Below, piece after piece: positions 41,696-53,427 of a DNA stretch of 64,000 nucleotides; positions within the stretch are counted from its first letter, which is position 1; every line of letters starts with the position of its first letter. The stretch comes from Chrysaora quinquecirrha. Lineage: Eukaryota; Cnidaria; Scyphozoa; Semaeostomeae; Pelagiidae. The notes beneath the pieces were generated by a model. The model had not been told where the DNA came from and did not search any database. It saw only the letters and a list, made by a program, of their open reading frames with translations. Made by a program: the position numbers and the translations under genes. The stretch is from assembly GCA_014526335.1 (NCBI GenBank), contig JACTAT010000032.1, positions 5,306,914 through 5,370,913 on the forward strand. Direction: 5' to 3'.

Positions 41696-44640
41696 TCTCC
41701 TTATAAACCGCCGACCAATGCAGTACGATAAAATCCACCATTGATACTTAAAATCAAGTTTATTTCATATTGTATTCAGACTTTTCGGGCTGCGGGCAGA
41801 TTTGTTAACTAACATTAGGAGAGACTTGGGGCGACGAGTTTTACGACATATATAATATCTCAGACTTCTGAAGTGGAGTAATAATTATAGAATCGAATAT
41901 ATATTGGCTAAGGCGAGTGAAATAGTTAATTCATGTAGAACTTTCGGAGAATTATTTTAAAGTGTAATCAATCAAGCCCACCCCTATATGAATTCTAGAT
42001 ACAATATCTATATTTGACTATATTTAGTCGCCAAGTATTTTATATTTGGTAGAAGCAGCTAGTTTTTATTTGAATTCCATTTTTAGGCGTGGAGAAGGAA
42101 ATTTGGCGTTCTGTGGGGACGAAGATAAGATAGGCTTGGCAGTTCTGATTTCTGGTCGAGCAAAAGCTGAAAGAACAAGACGATCAGGCGAGCCATTAGA
42201 GGTATGTAGTTCTTAATATTAACGTTGAATTTCGTGATTATGATACTGTCGAAACCTGAGCAAAATTTTGATGTATATGAAGAAGTGTGGGTTTGTTATT
42301 GCTCTTTTTAGTCAAGGGGTTTCTGAGCGAAGATTTGCGGGGTTTGAAGTTTTAGACAGAGCAGTTAAGCCATGTTGTAATAGTACTAGTACCGCGAGAT
42401 CAGGGGTACTTGACTCTGAAATTATGATTTGTGTACCAAATGTTAATGAAATTTGATTATATACCCACTTTTAAGGTATTTTAGGCATAAATCGGACCCA
42501 GTTGTAGGGAATTTTTGAAGAAAAACCCCCCGGGGCACGTGTCTGTAAGCCTACAATAGGGAGTACCCCCCTCCCCTCGGGACTAGTAAATTTCCTTGCG
42601 TAGAACGACCGCTTTTGGAACCTATATCTTTGTTCGATGCCTAGGCCAGAATTGCGAGTATTCTGGCAAATTTTGGACATGCAAAGGGTTTTTTTAAGGT
42701 TAGCACTCTATGCGGGCTTTCACTGTATTCGTTGTTACGGAGAATAAGAAAATTAACAGTACCGCCCTTTGTCGGGATAGATTTATTTAGAAATCGCGAT
42801 TCTGTAGACTTAACAAAATAACATCTATAACAACTAAAGTGTAAAACAAACCAATATTTATAATAACTATACTGTTATCTATTGTAAACTTGCTTAGAAA
42901 ATTATACACGGCTATGAATCTTGTCTAGGCTTTGGAACTGGCAAAAAGCTAATCGTCTCAGAATTCAATTCAATAGAGTTACAGCATTTTCCCACTGTAC
43001 TTAACTTATACATAATATCCACTGTATGTAACTGTATATAAAACTTTGTATATAAGTTAACGATGTTACTTACATCCGGAAACAACGACCATATAAGTCT
43101 GGACGCTGTTTAGACTACGCGGTTGCTACCGCTGTCCCATAGTAGGCTCATCGGTTTAAAAGGGCGAATTTAGAAATGTTCTAAAATTCCCACATTTAGT
43201 TAAATTAACTTAAGCCTCAATTTTATTAACGGAACAAGCTTATTTGAAGAATATTTTATATTGTGGGTATTCGATGTAGCAAATATTTACAGATATATAC
43301 TGGTTTAAAAAGAATTGACTTAATACCGAAACGCACCTTAGATACTTTTATGCATACAAGTCTGGGAATATATTAAGTAAATAGAATTATGTTGGTTTTC
43401 TAGGCTTAGCTATTATGGACTATCTTAGATCAAAGTATGGACGACTTAGTAACTAAGTTACAATTTTGCTCAGCTACTTTACTGAAAAAAAACACAAGTT
43501 AAGAAGTTCTGTATTGCAGTCAAGGGTGGTCCCAATCTTTTTGTTGGGGTAGAAGAAGGAGAATGTACATTCTTTCTCTCCATCTTTGACCTGGCATCAA
43601 TTGTGTCAGTTTGCAATTTGATTGGCTGCTTAAACAATGTATAGTATCTTTAATATTATCACGCCAAAATTGACCTAAAATAATTTTTGGATATAACTTC
43701 GCATAAAGTGAGTTGTTATCTACATAGTCGGTTACGTATAGTCTATAAAGTCGGTTAAAATATAGTTCGTTACTTAGTCGGTTACAAAGTCGGTTGCTAT
43801 CTTAGTGCTAAAGTGGTTAAAGATGCAGCAAAACTATTGTCTATATGAGATGCTAGCAAGTTTATTTTTACCCATCCATTTTCAAGAATTAAGAAGATAA
43901 GACCTCCTAACCGCACTATGAATGCTGGTAAAATTTCCCCTAGCAACACATAGCAACCAGCCTCGACAATTGCAGCATATGGAAGCATTTGATGTAGATG
44001 TAGGCTGTCTCAGCGATAAAGGATGCTGCAAGGATGGCGGCATTTCTGTCAATCCTTTGTTTTGTAAGGATTTTCGAAGAGTATGCTGGGAATAATTTCC
44101 TTAGTTATGGGAATACATCGTTCTCAATTTATCTACAAGGCTTGGTTTTGAACCTTTATCAATCTAAATCTATCTTGCAGTGAAAAGTTAACTGCAAAGA
44201 TGCTCCAAAATTGCAAATGAGCGATTTCATCTTGAAAATTAATCATTTTTCAACCTAATTAGATATATGCCTGTCATCTTGTTTATATCTTTTTCTTAAC
44301 GTTTTCAACTAATTAGCAAAATTTTAATGCTTTTCAACAACAAGCACTGATACCTTCTAGTTAAGCTAAAGTGTCCTTAACATTCAATAGACTTTTCATA
44401 AATCTGACATTCTTAAAATCAGCGCAATAGATATTGTGTTTGCAAGTGCATGCTAAAGTACTTTGTGACGTTTTGAAATATATTGTCGTTTTGTATGGCA
44501 ATTTCCCTTTCCTGGGTGTGATAGTAAACAAACTGGTATGATGAGGTATAATGAAGCATTATAATGCTTAAACAGGCATTCAGTTCACCTGGTCCAGGAT
44601 GGGTTGGGTACATTTGGCGTTAGCAGTGGACCTATTGGAT
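41696..44640. other. Long stretch without a supported gene
   Basis: A 38-codon open stretch at 42087-42201 is flanked by TTTTTAG and GTATGT but encodes nothing I recognise. A hydrophobic minus-strand frame at 43797-43988 lacks start and splice support. The rest is AT-rich. Confidence 0.3.
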
Positions 44641-44715
44641 TTTGATCAGCTCAGTGATTTGATCAGTTTGACTTGATCATGATTTGATCAGTTTGATTTG
44701 ATCAGTTTGATTTGA
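44641..44715. repeat. Short GATCAGTTTGATTT tandem repeat
   Basis: About five GATCAGTTTGATTT-like units in a row, next to the left end of a palindromic element. Confidence 0.65.
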
Positions 44716-44762
44716 GGTTAGTTACTTGAATCTGAGCACGGGGGGTTACCTACTCCCAATAC

Positions 44763-45190
44763 ACTTTTTCAAAGAGGTCTGGGTCGGTGCGTCATTTTTC
44801 TGGAAAATGGTAGATATATTGAGTAAGGGAATCCTCTCCACGTGCAAAGACCTTGATTGTAGCCACTTAACTAGAGGAATGAAATCTGTGACGTTAAATG
44901 TTATAAATATCTTTATAGAAACTCACGAAACAAGATGCAAGTAACTTACAAAAAAGAATATACTTTATAAAATGCCTCCTAGAGCAGATAAACTGGGACT
45001 TGAATCCTTTCTTTCACTAACTTCAATCAAACGTGAATTTGAGGCAAAATTTGCTGCAATATCTCTTCTCAGACGACTGCGATTCTGGTCTTTGAACGTG
45101 GAGAGGATTCCCTTACTCATCATGTCTACCGTTATCCAGAAAAATGTTGCGCAGACCCGGACCTCTTTGAAAAAGTCTATTCTGTGATTT
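44763..45190. mobile_element. Palindromic MITE with CTTTTTCAAAGAGGTCTGGG ends
   Basis: The left arm, with GGGAATCCTCTCCACGTGC, is the inverse of the right arm, with GAACGTGGAGAGGATTCCC and CCCGGACCTCTTTGAAAAAG. A half copy lies at 26376-26660. Confidence 0.75.
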
Positions 45191-45221
45191 GAGTCTGAAC
45201 AAAGGCTTTTTGGTCTGACCA

Positions 45222-45630
45222 TCTTAACCAAGGGCCTCGTTTTCAAAATAATTGAAAATTAGGTCATAGAGAAATTTCGACTTCAGATTCGAATTCAGCA
45301 GCTTCTTTTTAGGGTTGAGACAAAGTTTTATGCTTTTAGTCCTTAAGATATTGATTTTATAGGTGTTAAAAGTTTGAAATTCTATAAAGGATTTGACCGT
45401 GAAAAATCGCGGGGGGTGAAATTTTACACCCTCAGTCATTTTACACGGTCAAATCCCTTATAAATTTCAAACTTGCAATCGCTATAGAATCAACATCGTA
45501 AGGATTAGAAGGGTACAAATTTGCCACAGCACTAAAAAGGTGCTGAATTCGAATCTGAAGTCGAAATTTCTCTTTGACCTAATTCTTAGTTTTTTTGAAA
45601 ACGAGGCCCTTAGTTGAATTGGTCTAACCT
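45222..45630. mobile_element. Long palindromic MITE, second copy of the 36784 family
   Basis: The ends CTTAACCAAGGGCCTCGTTT TC and GAAAACGAGGCCCTTAGTTG are inverted. The centre GGGTGAAATTTTACACCCTC is flanked by inverted GGATTTGACCGTG and CACGGTCAAATCC. It starts about 30 bases after the preceding palindrome. Confidence 0.8.
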
Positions 45631-46492
45631 CTCTTAGAAAACAGATGTTGGGTGGTTGCTTTTGTTGCTGTTTCCAAAGGGGGGCAGAAGTAATAAATGT
45701 AAACAGTAGCCTCACAGTAGTCCATCCATGAACTCAAAAACACGCGAGATAAGTCCAGATTTTCCTTATGCCACTTTTGAAACTGATACCTGACAAGGTT
45801 AAGATTAAGGCCAGTTGAGAAGATTTCCATAAGCGTGATCCTTTCGCACGCGTGATGATAAATGTGCTAAAATGTGGTTTTCTCAAAGAAAATACTTGAC
45901 ATATGTGAACCAGAGGTTTTCAGGTCCTACGCCACCTAATTATCAGAGTTGCGAAAAACCAGTTAGAGATACAATATTGTGGTGCATTCTGCAAATTTGG
46001 TCGTGGAGTCAAGGTGTAGCTACGATAGGGTGTGCTAAGGGGGTGTTTGGGTTTTACGTTCTGAAAACAAAAATTGTTATGGAAGGAAAACGTCAAAACG
46101 TGAAGTGAACAGTAAAGGTTGACTAACCAAGATTTTTGATAGATTCTGTGCAATTTTCGTGAAAACCGAGACTTAACATCGTGCCATACGGTTCTGTTAA
46201 AAATATCGCACGGTTCCTCACTGTACTCATTTGATTTCACATTGTGATCGCCAGTCATGGCCAGAGTACCGGACGAGGGATCCCCGTTGCTTGAAACGAA
46301 TGGATTTCTAAGAGGTTTCTTTGAAAACAAAAGGACCATATCAGCAAATGGTGTACGAGATTCCAAGCAGTGAATTACCCCTCGGCCCTAGGTACCTACA
46401 AGCCTTGCCATAAATTTTTGAGACACGTCACGCGGCTGGTCCCAGTTAGAATGGGGAGTAGAAAATTTGGAGTGGTGAAGGACGTCAGTTAG
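45631..46492. other. Unassigned stretch
   Basis: Overlapping frames on both strands (45872-46108 plus, 45920-46366 minus) show no domain or splice support. Confidence 0.3.
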
Positions 46493-46740
46493 GGGGGTCG
46501 TTTATGGGTTCCAGGGAACATGGAACCATGCGAAATGCATCTTTAGAACAAGGGAACATGGCCAGAATTACTGTAAAAAGGGAACAAGGAAACATCTGGA
46601 AACAGGGATCAGGTAAAATCCTCCCTATCAATCCGCTTTACTATCAATCTGAAAAATAATCCTACAAAACTCTAGGGAGCAAGGAGATTTTCTCAAAGGA
46701 ACTGGGGAACATGTGACCCCATCCAAGCAACACCGATTAG
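46493..46740. repeat. Degenerate GGGAACA-rich repeat
   Basis: AGGGAACATGG, GGGAACAAGGAAACA and TGGGGAACATG recur at irregular spacing. Possible worn transposon. Confidence 0.4.
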
Positions 46741-47274
46741 TATGTATTAGTATAGAGTATGCATCCGAAGGCCAAAAAGCTTTCGGTTTTTTGCAACATT
46801 AAGTCCACTAGCCTAATCTAAGTCAAGAGCTCCTAGGCCGGTAGGTTTGTCTTTAGTTTTGCTTTACAGTAAAGTAGCTATTGTTGAGCGTTGTATAGAC
46901 TAATGGTATAGAATGGATTGTGTTTTGCTGAAAGTGTTACAGGCTTAAGATGCTGAAAGATGTTTGACCATCTTGCCCTCTGACATGCCACTACCAAGAC
47001 CCCACATAACGTTACACCTCTAACTCGAATAATGCCTAAATCAAAAAGTTCCTAAGCACAACAGTTTTGATCACCGTTGCAAACTTTTTCGATAGCTCGT
47101 TAGTACAGCTTTCTACTTCTACTATGAATTTTAGTTTAATCATCACAAGATCTTGATATCAACTCGAGTAGCTAGCTGCCTGCCTAACGAAAACTCGTAC
47201 GCTTCCTCGTTTATCGAACAACTGCCTGTCAGTTGCAATTTACTGTCGTACATCTTTTTTCAAAAAGCAACTGG

Positions 47275-47560
47275 GCTTTGGGATTTCACGGGTTGCGGGT
47301 TTGGCCGATTTCGGCCTCGGGTTTTCGGGTTTTCTTAAAAAATCGTGCGGGTTTTCGGGTCAAGTTTATTTAACGGGCAGCGGGTTTTGCCATTTTTCTA
47401 GTCCGGTTTTGGGTATTGTAGTAAAAATGTGCAGGTTTTCGGGTTTTCAACCTGAAAAAGGATAACTTCTAAAAACAGTTGTCGAAACTAAGGTCATCCG
47501 GGTTTTCGGGTTTGTCCCAATTTTCTTCCGGGTTTTCGGGTTTCGATACCCCCCAAAGCC
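47275..47560. repeat. CGGGTTTTCGGGTTTT-rich repeat
   Basis: Nine or more GGGTTTTCGGG-type steps separated by unique bases. Not a pure telomere-like array. Confidence 0.6.
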
Positions 47561-49340
47561 CCCCTCTTTTTGGTGATCATAATTATGTGCATTTCGTACC
47601 AGTGGCGCTGGAAGGGGGGGGGGGGGGTTAGGAGGCAATTGCTCCTGTTCTGTTGCCCTAATGAAAAGGGCTACGTTTTTGATTTTCTAATTGTTTTCCC
47701 TAATTTTCAGGGTTCTGCCCCCAATGTTCCCCTCTGTCCTCATGACATTGCCCCTACGTCCGTAAGAATTGCAGTTTCTTGCCACGTGCAGTCAAACCAC
47801 GTCTTGGTTAGGACATAGACCTTTTAGAAGGAAGTGCTTAGAGATAAATTCGCCTTTTACATGAACAGACATGGATAGCTTCCACAAAGATACTTTTTCT
47901 GTCAAGTAACGTGTTGTGTGAAACGGCTTACAACAGCTTTAAAAACCCACAAACCACATCAAGCAAGTTTTTGTTAGGGTAAATTCATTTTACATTTGTC
48001 GCTCGGCACTTGAAAGCCGCCGTCTTTTGAAACAGAATATCTTGGTACAACTTATCTCAATTTAAGATCAGCGATGTTGCCTTATGCTTACTCGAAATGA
48101 TTACACAGTTAAAACGATTGCCCGTTAATCCAATCACGATTGGTGATTTGTAACAAAGAATTGATTACACGCCTTTGTGATTTATGTGTCCATGTTTCTG
48201 TATTTATCTTAAATCTGTGCATTGTTCATCAGCGAATGAATCGCGCTCTGTTTTATAATGATTTATGTAGCTGCAACTTTGATACTCTAACTTACCCACA
48301 TTTAGCCCCGTTTACACTACACTTTTTTGACATGCAACTGAAATTTTGTTCCAGCCCTCAAACTTGCTTAACGTATCTTGTCTTTCAGCCCTCACAGAAT
48401 GACTGGTACCCTCTAAAAACTATATTTTGGCTCTTTTCTTGCTTTTCAATGTAATTGACAAGGTTGCAATGGTGTATACCCTGACCGCTATTCCCTCGTG
48501 ATCTCCTTCCCATGTTCCTCATCCCCCTGCTCAGAGGCTACGGCTCTAGAACCCAGGGTACAATGATGTAGTGTATTGTATAAAGAAAGCTATCTCAACT
48601 AAAAAATTTGAATAAAATCTCAGCCCTAGTTGCTTATTGGACAAATGCTTATTAAAAAAAGTGCATGCCGTTTCTTAACGAAAGCGGTGCGAAGTTCTAC
48701 CGGATTGGTCTTCCGTTTACACTGAAACGTTTTCCTATCAGTATGAAATGAAATGGTACCGTTTTTGAAATTGTTTAAACGGGGCTTATACACGCATTTC
48801 TTATCCACAATTCTATGTCACACCTGAGAAACGCCCGTTTCTCATTCTTAACTAAGGAAGGTCTGCAGCCTGGCCTTTATTTCTGTCTAGAGGAAAGTTG
48901 AACGCCTTTCTGGACTCTAATTTGGCGGGATTGGTGGGATTTTTAGCGAACATTTGTTGTGTGACAGGCCGATAGAACGGCATATGTAGAGATGCATCCT
49001 GCAATGTGTAAACGATTGCTAATACCTGGGAATCTGTGGTTTCATGTCTCAACTGCTAACCAGAACATTAATCCTCGGATATCTCTTCTTTAAACCGTTG
49101 AAGGAAAATGTTAATCGCGAGAAATTATTTTCACATTTGCAACAAAACCATGTAACCAAACGTTCGTGGAATCGTTAAGAGGTTTTTCAGTCACGTTAGT
49201 CTTCCTGTCACGTTAGCTCATAACGAGGTTGTCGATTGAAAGAGAGGCTTCAGCTGTGACGTTAGGCTTCAAAGAGGCTACTTTTCAAATAGAGGCTGCA
49301 AGAGCATAACCCAACAAAGACCCAAATTTCGCTGATGTTG
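47561..49340. other. Unassigned stretch with transposon scraps
   Basis: A G run at 47611-47626 followed by TTGCCCTAATGAAAAGGG resembles the G/C-rich block at 16.15 kb. GTTTACACTGAAACGTTTTCC (48714) resembles 33.6 kb. No gene. Confidence 0.3.
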
Positions 49341-49435
49341 TTGTTGTTGTTCAGCGCAAACCCTGAGATGTTACTAGGCAACCTTCAGTCCGAATAGCAT
49401 GAAAGAAACATGACTGAGACATGTGTAGTAAGTCT
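49340..49435. mobile_element. TAGACT-family MITE end
   Basis: TTGTTGTTGTTGTTCAGCGC interior and AGACATGTGTAGTAAGTCTA right end. Another solo end, CATCGTGTAATAAGTCTA, lies at 49491-49508. Confidence 0.45.
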
Positions 49436-49509
49436 AAACCCAAACTCGACAGACTAAGCCCAACCTTCCTGATGAACATCCAGAGTGGGACATCGTGTAA
49501 TAAGTCTAG

Positions 49510-50014
49510 CCTTGTTAAAAGTTAATCCTTATTTTGTCAACCTTCAACTTGCAGCATGGCGTATACGTTATAGCGAGGCTAGTACTTCAAACGGAGGCCG
49601 AATACCACAGACTGCCTGAAGAGGTCTTTACATGTTATGTTCCATTAACATGATTGAATGAGGGTCTGGGAACCTTTACCAAGAAGCTTTTGAGCAGTTC
49701 AACAGCTTTTTCCAGTCATATTAGTCTTTCCAGTACCTTATAAAGAGGCTGCAGAAAGGCTATTTTCCCATGAGCCCCTGCAACCAAATAAGATTCAAGC
49801 TTGCGTCATTCGTCCCTGTTCTTTCTCTGTTCATTGAACCGATATTTGTAAATCTTTTCACCAATGTAACACATAACTCTTAGATTCTAATGTAATGAAT
49901 GAATACCTCTCAGACCTCTTATGATTTACTTTCACAAATATGCTTTTGCAGTGAAGGAATTTGACTGTTTCATTTCAAGTTTCTAATGCTACGTATAACG
50001 TATTACAAAACGTT
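49510..50014. other. Unassigned stretch
   Basis: Shares GAGGCTGCA-type phrases with 49200-49310; otherwise nothing recognised. Confidence 0.25.
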
Positions 50015-50280
50015 TGGCCAGGGACTAATCAAACATTGTTTGTCAAACATTTGAAGTTGTCTCACCAAGCAATGTTTGAATGTTTGGCCACGTCACAAAA
50101 CACTGTTTGACAAGCTTAAATTATCAGAATTCGCTGCAGAAAGTTGAAAACTTTTTTGCTTGACGGAAGTAAAAATGTTTGCCGAGCAATGTTTCGTGAC
50201 GTGGCTGATGGCCAAACATTTTGGATGACAAGCAAATTTCAATGTTTGACAAACAATGTTTGATCCTTAGCCTCTGTGTA
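50015..50280. mobile_element. Palindromic MITE with ATCAAACATTGTTTGTCAAA ends, copy 1
   Basis: GGGACTAATCAAACATTGTT TGTCAAACATT is answered by AATGTTTGACAAACAATGTT TGATCCTTAGCC. The inner arms share CGTGACGTGGC and GGCCACGTCAC. Confidence 0.75.
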
Positions 50281-51006
50281 TCTGTAACATGACCATTGTA
50301 CACTGTAAATTACAACAAGTAACAAGTATTATTAGTGTTTTGCTTGACGACCAGAGCATATGGGGCTCCTGAATCATAAAATGTTTATACTTTTGTTGCT
50401 ATGCATCTTGCTTTAACTTGTGATGAAACTCTCTTAACAAAGCATGTTTTAGACTGGCTGAACAGCTTAGCTTGGGGACGGTTACCCTCAGCTTGACCCT
50501 TAGCTTGGGCAGCTTAAAGATATTTTAAGCTTGGTAACCCTTATTAAATCAATCTTGAAAATAAAGAGTGGACAGGCAGACATCTCTCGCTCGTGGGCCA
50601 GTAACGTACCTTTCTTGTGCCTAAATGAGAACCAGGGTATCAGTGATCAAGTGGCCAGGGGCCACAACGCATTATATACGAGGAAACGGTGAAACATAGC
50701 TTCATTTGTCTGTTCATTCTTATGTGTTTTAAGTAAACTTTGTAGGGCATAATCTCATCATCTTTTCCTCCGCTCACCAAGCAAAGTAGAACGAAGGTAC
50801 AGCAGAGTCAAAAGCAAATCTCGAAGTGCAGAGTTTGTTTTGAGTGTTATTATCAAGTTTGTACATCGCTTCAGGGAACGATATAAATTGCCTTATTATA
50901 ACAGTATTTAAATCCATTAACAAATCATCGACCTTTTAGACAAATATACCGTTATATTTCCTTGAAAAAAGACATGACAGGGGTTCACATGCAGCAACAT
51001 GCAACT
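50281..51006. other. Unassigned stretch
   Basis: Only AT-rich sequence with GCTTGGGNAGCTTA-type local repetition at 50465-50530. Confidence 0.25.
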
Positions 51007-51248
<242 letters not shown>

Positions 51249-51385
51249 AATGATGATGGTGATTATGGTGATAAAAATGATTTCTATGATTGTAATGATT
51301 AAAGATTACGTTGATTCTATAATAATAAGGATTGTGAATATGAGTTGATGATAACGATTGTTGTAATCATTGCCTTAGTCAAAGT

Positions 51386-51592
51386 GATTCTGATTATCTT
51401 GACAATGATACTGGTGACAATGATCATAATGATTGCAATCATGGCAAGATAATGATAATCATAGCTATTGATTATGATTACAGTGATTCTAATGATCTTG
51501 ACAACGATGATGACCACGATGATCATTATGATTGCAATCATGGTACGATAATGATGATTATGGCTGTTAATTATGATTACAGTGATTCGCAC
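51386..51592. repeat. Tandem duplication of about 105 bases beside the microsatellite
   Basis: CATAATGATTGCAATCATGG recurs as CATTATGATTGCAATCATGG about 105 bases later, each followed by GATAATGAT and TGATTATGATTACAGTGATTC. Confidence 0.7.
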
Positions 51593-52802
51593 ATAAAAGC
51601 AATTAATTTAGGTACACCTAATAAGAGTTTTCCTCTTTTTATCACACAAGACAAAGACACAAGAGTGGTCTTATAAACTATCGGAAAGTTTACTGTGATT
51701 TGCTCTGTCTGACTGTGTTCAAAGGCAGAGTAACAAACATTGCCCTAGCATCGCATAACAGCTCCGATAGGAAGGCCTAAAACTTCTCGCATTTCTTTAA
51801 CTGTGCAACACTTTTTTGGGTTTTTGTACTCAATAAATTCTCACAGTCACCTACTCATAGTTACAACAGGGCGACTTAGCTCATTCATTAGATTTCTATG
51901 AATGTTTATAAGTTCTTTTCGAAGATTCTAGTCGCATTTTTTTGAAATTAAAACACTGATGATCTTGGATTTCAGAAGATAGGGTCACTTTTTTGGGAAA
52001 TTTGAATATTTTTACTAAATTTTTTTATCGGTGTCATTTTCAGGCAAAATCGAGACCTATGTAATTGTTATGTTAGATCACCAGAACTTAAAAAAACCCC
52101 TTATTTTAGATCCCCAACAAACTTTAAAATTTTGGGTAGATATCTGAAATTCAACTATTTACAGTATTTTCGTGATTATTTACTGTATTCTTTTCTTGCA
52201 ATTTGGCACTAATAATGAAGCAGAATAATAAGCTAATTATGCTAAAAATACATTTTAAAATGCAGTTATAAGAATAAGTATCGATACAATTTGCCGTTTG
52301 AAATTAAGTAGAACGCAGCTCCAGAATTTTGCAGATCTTATACAGTACATGACTATTTAATACCGAGATCATCGTTTGGAAAAGGCTTTACAATCTCCAT
52401 TTTGTTAGATAGATTTGGCTTGTATTTTAGATAGAGTTGATATTCTTCTCATTATTATATATGCATTGCTTTCAGTCCATGATTCCAGTTCGCTCGATTT
52501 ATCAGGGGGTAATGTCAGTTATTCTTCTCTGCAGAATCCAGCGTGCATTGTGATTGGCTGACAGGAAATACCGGGGCGTCCCCTGAGGCTTGGTCAACAT
52601 CCCGAACTTTGTGAAGAAGCATTTTAGCAGTTAGTAAAGGAAACACTCCAGATCGGGATTTTCGTCGACACTGTATTCCTGGGCTGGATTTGATGGCTTG
52701 AGACAAATGAGAGACGAATTTTAAAGAATTTAATTTCAGTCTCCAATTAAGAAGGGCGAAATCTGTAAACTCAAAGAGGAAGGGACTGTGAAATTCTCTA
52801 TC
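51593..52802. other. Region upstream of the protease gene
   Basis: AT-rich, no repeat recognised. The promoter and 5' UTR of the ADAMTS-like gene should lie here, but no TATA or initiator can be singled out. Confidence 0.3.
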
Positions 52803-52878
52803 ATGATGGCTAACATATGCAGTTTGAATTCGATACCGATTTTGATATTGCTAATTTCTTTATCGTGGCAAATTTCAG
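52803..52878 (+). CDS. ADAMTS-like metalloprotease, exon 1 (signal peptide)
   Basis: ATG ATG GCT at 52803 opens a frame encoding a hydrophobic signal peptide (ICSLNSIPILILLISLSWQI). It ends at AATTTCAG|GTTTGT, leaving phase 1. The second ATG (52806) has the better context. Phase 1 fits the next exon exactly, completing an Ala codon. The product would be directed to the secretory pathway. Confidence 0.7.
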
Positions 52879-53074
52879 GTTTGTTTGTTAATAATTATTA
52901 TTTATTTTCACTATTCAAGTTAAATCATCGAAAACTAGTGCTGGGTGGTTAGGGAAATTAGCATATTGGTGGATTTTCCCTTGAGCTCACTGCACATAGG
53001 GTGCTGTATATTATTTTAATGGAGTTTTTTGAATGAATGAAAATTGATGCATCTTCTTGTTTGTTTTTCTACAG

Positions 53075-53427
53075 CGGAGAAAAACACAGAAAATGACACA
53101 GAAGTTAAAGTTCGACCTACTAGAGTTTATAAATTCAAAAATGGCTTCAAAAGTTTGCAAGAGTTACCCACCATGCATAACACCTTTGATAGAGTTTCAG
53201 GCAATTCGGAGACTTATTTTGAAATTAAAGCTTTCGAAAAGAGATATGTTTTCAATATTTCAGCTGATTATGGGTTATTATCACCGAAGTTTGAAGTAGA
53301 AAATTTTGACAATCATTCTTCGAAAGTGCCAATTTACTACAGGAGCCAGCTTCATAACTGTTTCTTTTCTGGTGAAGTTGTGGGTTACCAAGATTCTGCC
53401 GTGGTTTTCAATATGTGTAATGGATTG
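53075..53427 (+). CDS. ADAMTS-like metalloprotease, exon 2 (propeptide)
   Basis: Begins after TTTGTTTTTCTACAG (AG at 53073-53074) and ends at GGATTG|GTGGGT (53427/53428), phase 0. It encodes most of a reprolysin-type (M12B) propeptide: YFEIKAFEKRYVFNIS, LLSPKFEVENFD, then HNCFFSGEVVGYQDSAVVF and MCNGL. The HCxYxGxVxGxxxSxVAxxxCxGLxG pattern is diagnostic of ADAM and ADAMTS proregions, which keep the zinc protease latent and assist folding. Several N-glycosylation sequons are visible. Without the ancillary domains, ADAMTS versus ADAM is a judgement. Confidence 0.85.

Noticed and set aside
42087..42201. Possible internal exon between TTTTTAG and GTATGT, 38 open codons
   Set aside because: No recognisable domain and no partner exon; short open stretches with such signals arise by chance.
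43797..43988. Hydrophobic 63-codon minus-strand frame that could be a membrane exon
   Set aside because: No start context, splice sites or family similarity could be identified.
26435..45187. Two frames both starting MPPRADKLGLES (26435 and 44972)
   Set aside because: The similarity comes from two copies of one palindromic transposon; there is no splice or domain support.
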